A stretch of DNA of 64,000 bases, taken from contig NZ_JANUBZ010000008.1 of the NCBI RefSeq assembly GCF_024808665.1, positions 1-64,000 on the forward strand. Reading direction: 5' to 3'. Shown here in pieces: positions 62,882-64,000 of this stretch. Made by a program: the position numbers and the translations under genes. Source of the stretch: Mucilaginibacter empetricola (GTDB taxonomy: Bacteria > Bacteroidota > Bacteroidia > Sphingobacteriales > Sphingobacteriaceae). How positions within the stretch are numbered: position 1 is the first letter of the stretch; the number at the start of each line of letters is the position of its first letter. The notes beneath the pieces were generated by a model. That model was not told the origin of the DNA and did no database searches. It saw nothing but the letters and a program-made list of their open reading frames with translations.

Positions 62882-64000
62882 ATGTATAAAAAATTAAAAA
62901 GATTTTTTTGTACCCCCGTGGGCTACATTCACAAATTCTTGCTGATTATGAAATTAACTACTATTATACTGATAGTTACATTCTTACACGTTAGTGCAGC
63001 GGGCATTGCTCAGAAAATTACCTATAAAAATAATTCTGCCTCGTTAGAGCAGATCTTTAAAGAGATCAGGAAACAAACGGGCTATAATGTGCTGGTGTCA
63101 TCAAATAAAATTAAAGATGTACAGCCGCAGGCCGTTAATTTTGAAGATGCTTCGCTAAAGGAAGTATTGGACATGGCTTTAAAAGGTCAGCCATTAACCT
63201 ATAACATTGAGGACAAAACAATTCTGATCCGGTACCAGCCGGCACCCAACGTTTCAGCTAATGTACAACCACCGCTTACCGGTAAGGTTGTTGATTCAAC
63301 GGGTGTACCACTGCCAGGTGCATCGGTAAAGATAAAAGGTACCAACATTGGCCAGGTGACAGATGTAAACGGCAAATTCAGCCTGGAAGCACCTGTAAAC
63401 AGTGTTTTAATAGTAAGTTACATCGGTTTTGAAACCAGGGAAATTACGGTTAAGAGTAATGCTGAACTTACTATTGTGCTTTCATCATCAAACAGTTTAC
63501 AAACAGTTGTTGTAACGGCCTTGGGTATAAAGAAAGAAGAAAGAAGGGTAGGCTATTCTATTACGCAAGTGAGTGGTGAAGAAGTTTCGACAACCCGCGA
63601 GCCAACTTTTGTTAATGCGCTGGCAGGTAAGGTTGCGGGTTTGGTAGTGCAGACTCCACCTAACGGACCGGGTGGTTCATCAAGGGTGATTTTACGTGGA
63701 TATTCATCTTTTTCGGGATCAAATCAGCCATTATACGTCATTGACGGAGTGCCAATTAATAGCGATACCCGCGAAAATAGCAATGATCAAGGCAAAATAT
63801 ACGGCGGCTCGGACCCCGGCGATGGCCTGAACTCTATTAATCCTGATGATATCGAATCAATAAGCGTATTAAAAGGTGCTTCTGCTGCCGCACTTTATGG
63901 CGGTGGCGCACAGGCCGGTGTTATATTGATTACTACAAAAAAAGGCAAAAAAGGCGCCGGAGTTGGTATATCATTTAACAGCAATATGGTTTTTGAAAAA
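62882..64000 (+). CDS. SusC/TonB-dependent receptor with STN domain, partial
   Basis: The open frame from ATG 62882 runs off the window edge (373 codons seen; full proteins are about 1,100). N-terminal signal with the common MKLTTIILIVTFLHVSAAG core, an STN domain (about 45-120; KNNSASLEQIFKEIRKQTGY), a carboxypeptidase-D-like domain (GKVVDSTGVPLPGASVKIKG, about 140-215), and the start of the plug (QTVVVTALGIKKEERRVGYS, LRGYSSFSG, PLYVIDGVPINS). The STN domain contacts the FecR protein encoded upstream, so transport is tied to sigma release. A SusD gene is expected beyond the edge. Confidence 0.96.
   Translation, partial: MYKKLKRFFCTPVGYIHKFLLIMKLTTIILIVTFLHVSAAGIAQKITYKNNSASLEQIFKEIRKQTGYNVLVSSNKIKDVQPQAVNFEDASLKEVLDMALKGQPLTYNIEDKTILIRYQPAPNVSANVQPPLTGKVVDSTGVPLPGASVKIKGTNIGQVTDVNGKFSLEAPVNSVLIVSYIGFETREITVKSNAELTIVLSSSNSLQTVVVTALGIKKEERRVGYSITQVSGEEVSTTREPTFVNALAGKVAGLVVQTPPNGPGGSSRVILRGYSSFSGSNQPLYVIDGVPINSDTRENSNDQGKIYGGSDPGDGLNSINPDDIESISVLKGASAAALYGGGAQAGVILITTKKGKKGAGVGISFNSNMVFEK

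Overview
The window is a 64-kb piece of a Bacteroidota chromosome, most likely family Sphingobacteriaceae (Mucilaginibacter/Pedobacter type). This rests on SusC/SusD pairs, a hybrid two-component regulator, an ECF-sigma/FecR/SusC cassette, promoters of the TAnnTTTG kind, an LptD-like outer-membrane protein, a TTG-started phoH and lipobox-bearing surface proteins. Genus is inference; no rRNA or tRNA gene was seen.

Positions 1-37,400 are mostly core chromosome. They hold recQ, a mannose-1-phosphate guanylyltransferase, a lipoprotein/Rieske/NTF2-like trio, an OmpA-PD40 protein, queE, rlmB, dnaB, an MsbA-type ABC exporter, phoH, purC, a STAS protein, RNase Z, MlaD and amidase, lptD, cinA, a 2-oxoacid dehydrogenase E2, a GT87 mannosyltransferase-like protein and mnmE. 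Several intergenic gaps in the first 20 kb are filled by dispersed palindromic elements and low-complexity inverted-repeat arms. The methionine operon metY-metX-hom (leftward) is preceded by a SAM-I riboswitch. The aptamer abuts not metY but an untracked 38-codon reading frame whose 3' end is rich in Cys and Met codons, and this frame is followed by two stem-loops. This is the most interesting regulatory arrangement in the window.

Positions about 37,470-42,400 are a GC-richer mobile-element remnant just downstream of mnmE. It carries a zinc-finger/HTH protein, a tyrosine integrase, a convergent overlapping excisionase-like HTH gene, a PHP-phosphoesterase/membrane fusion protein, a small basic protein, an oriT-like hairpin cluster and a mobilization protein cut short. 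The right edge is a scar in which the truncated mob gene runs into a truncated SnoaL-like gene that follows an AraC regulator. A START-domain gene next to it is broken by two lesions.

Positions 44,538-60,510 form a polysaccharide utilization locus: GH27, hybrid two-component sensor, SusC, SusD, GH5 with ricin-type lectin repeats, GH30 and GH35. The sensor would detect a released oligosaccharide in the periplasm and switch on susC onward; the enzyme set points to a galactose-containing polymer. From 60,850 to the window end a second uptake system starts: ECF sigma factor, FecR anti-sigma factor and an STN-domain SusC/TonB receptor cut off by the window edge.
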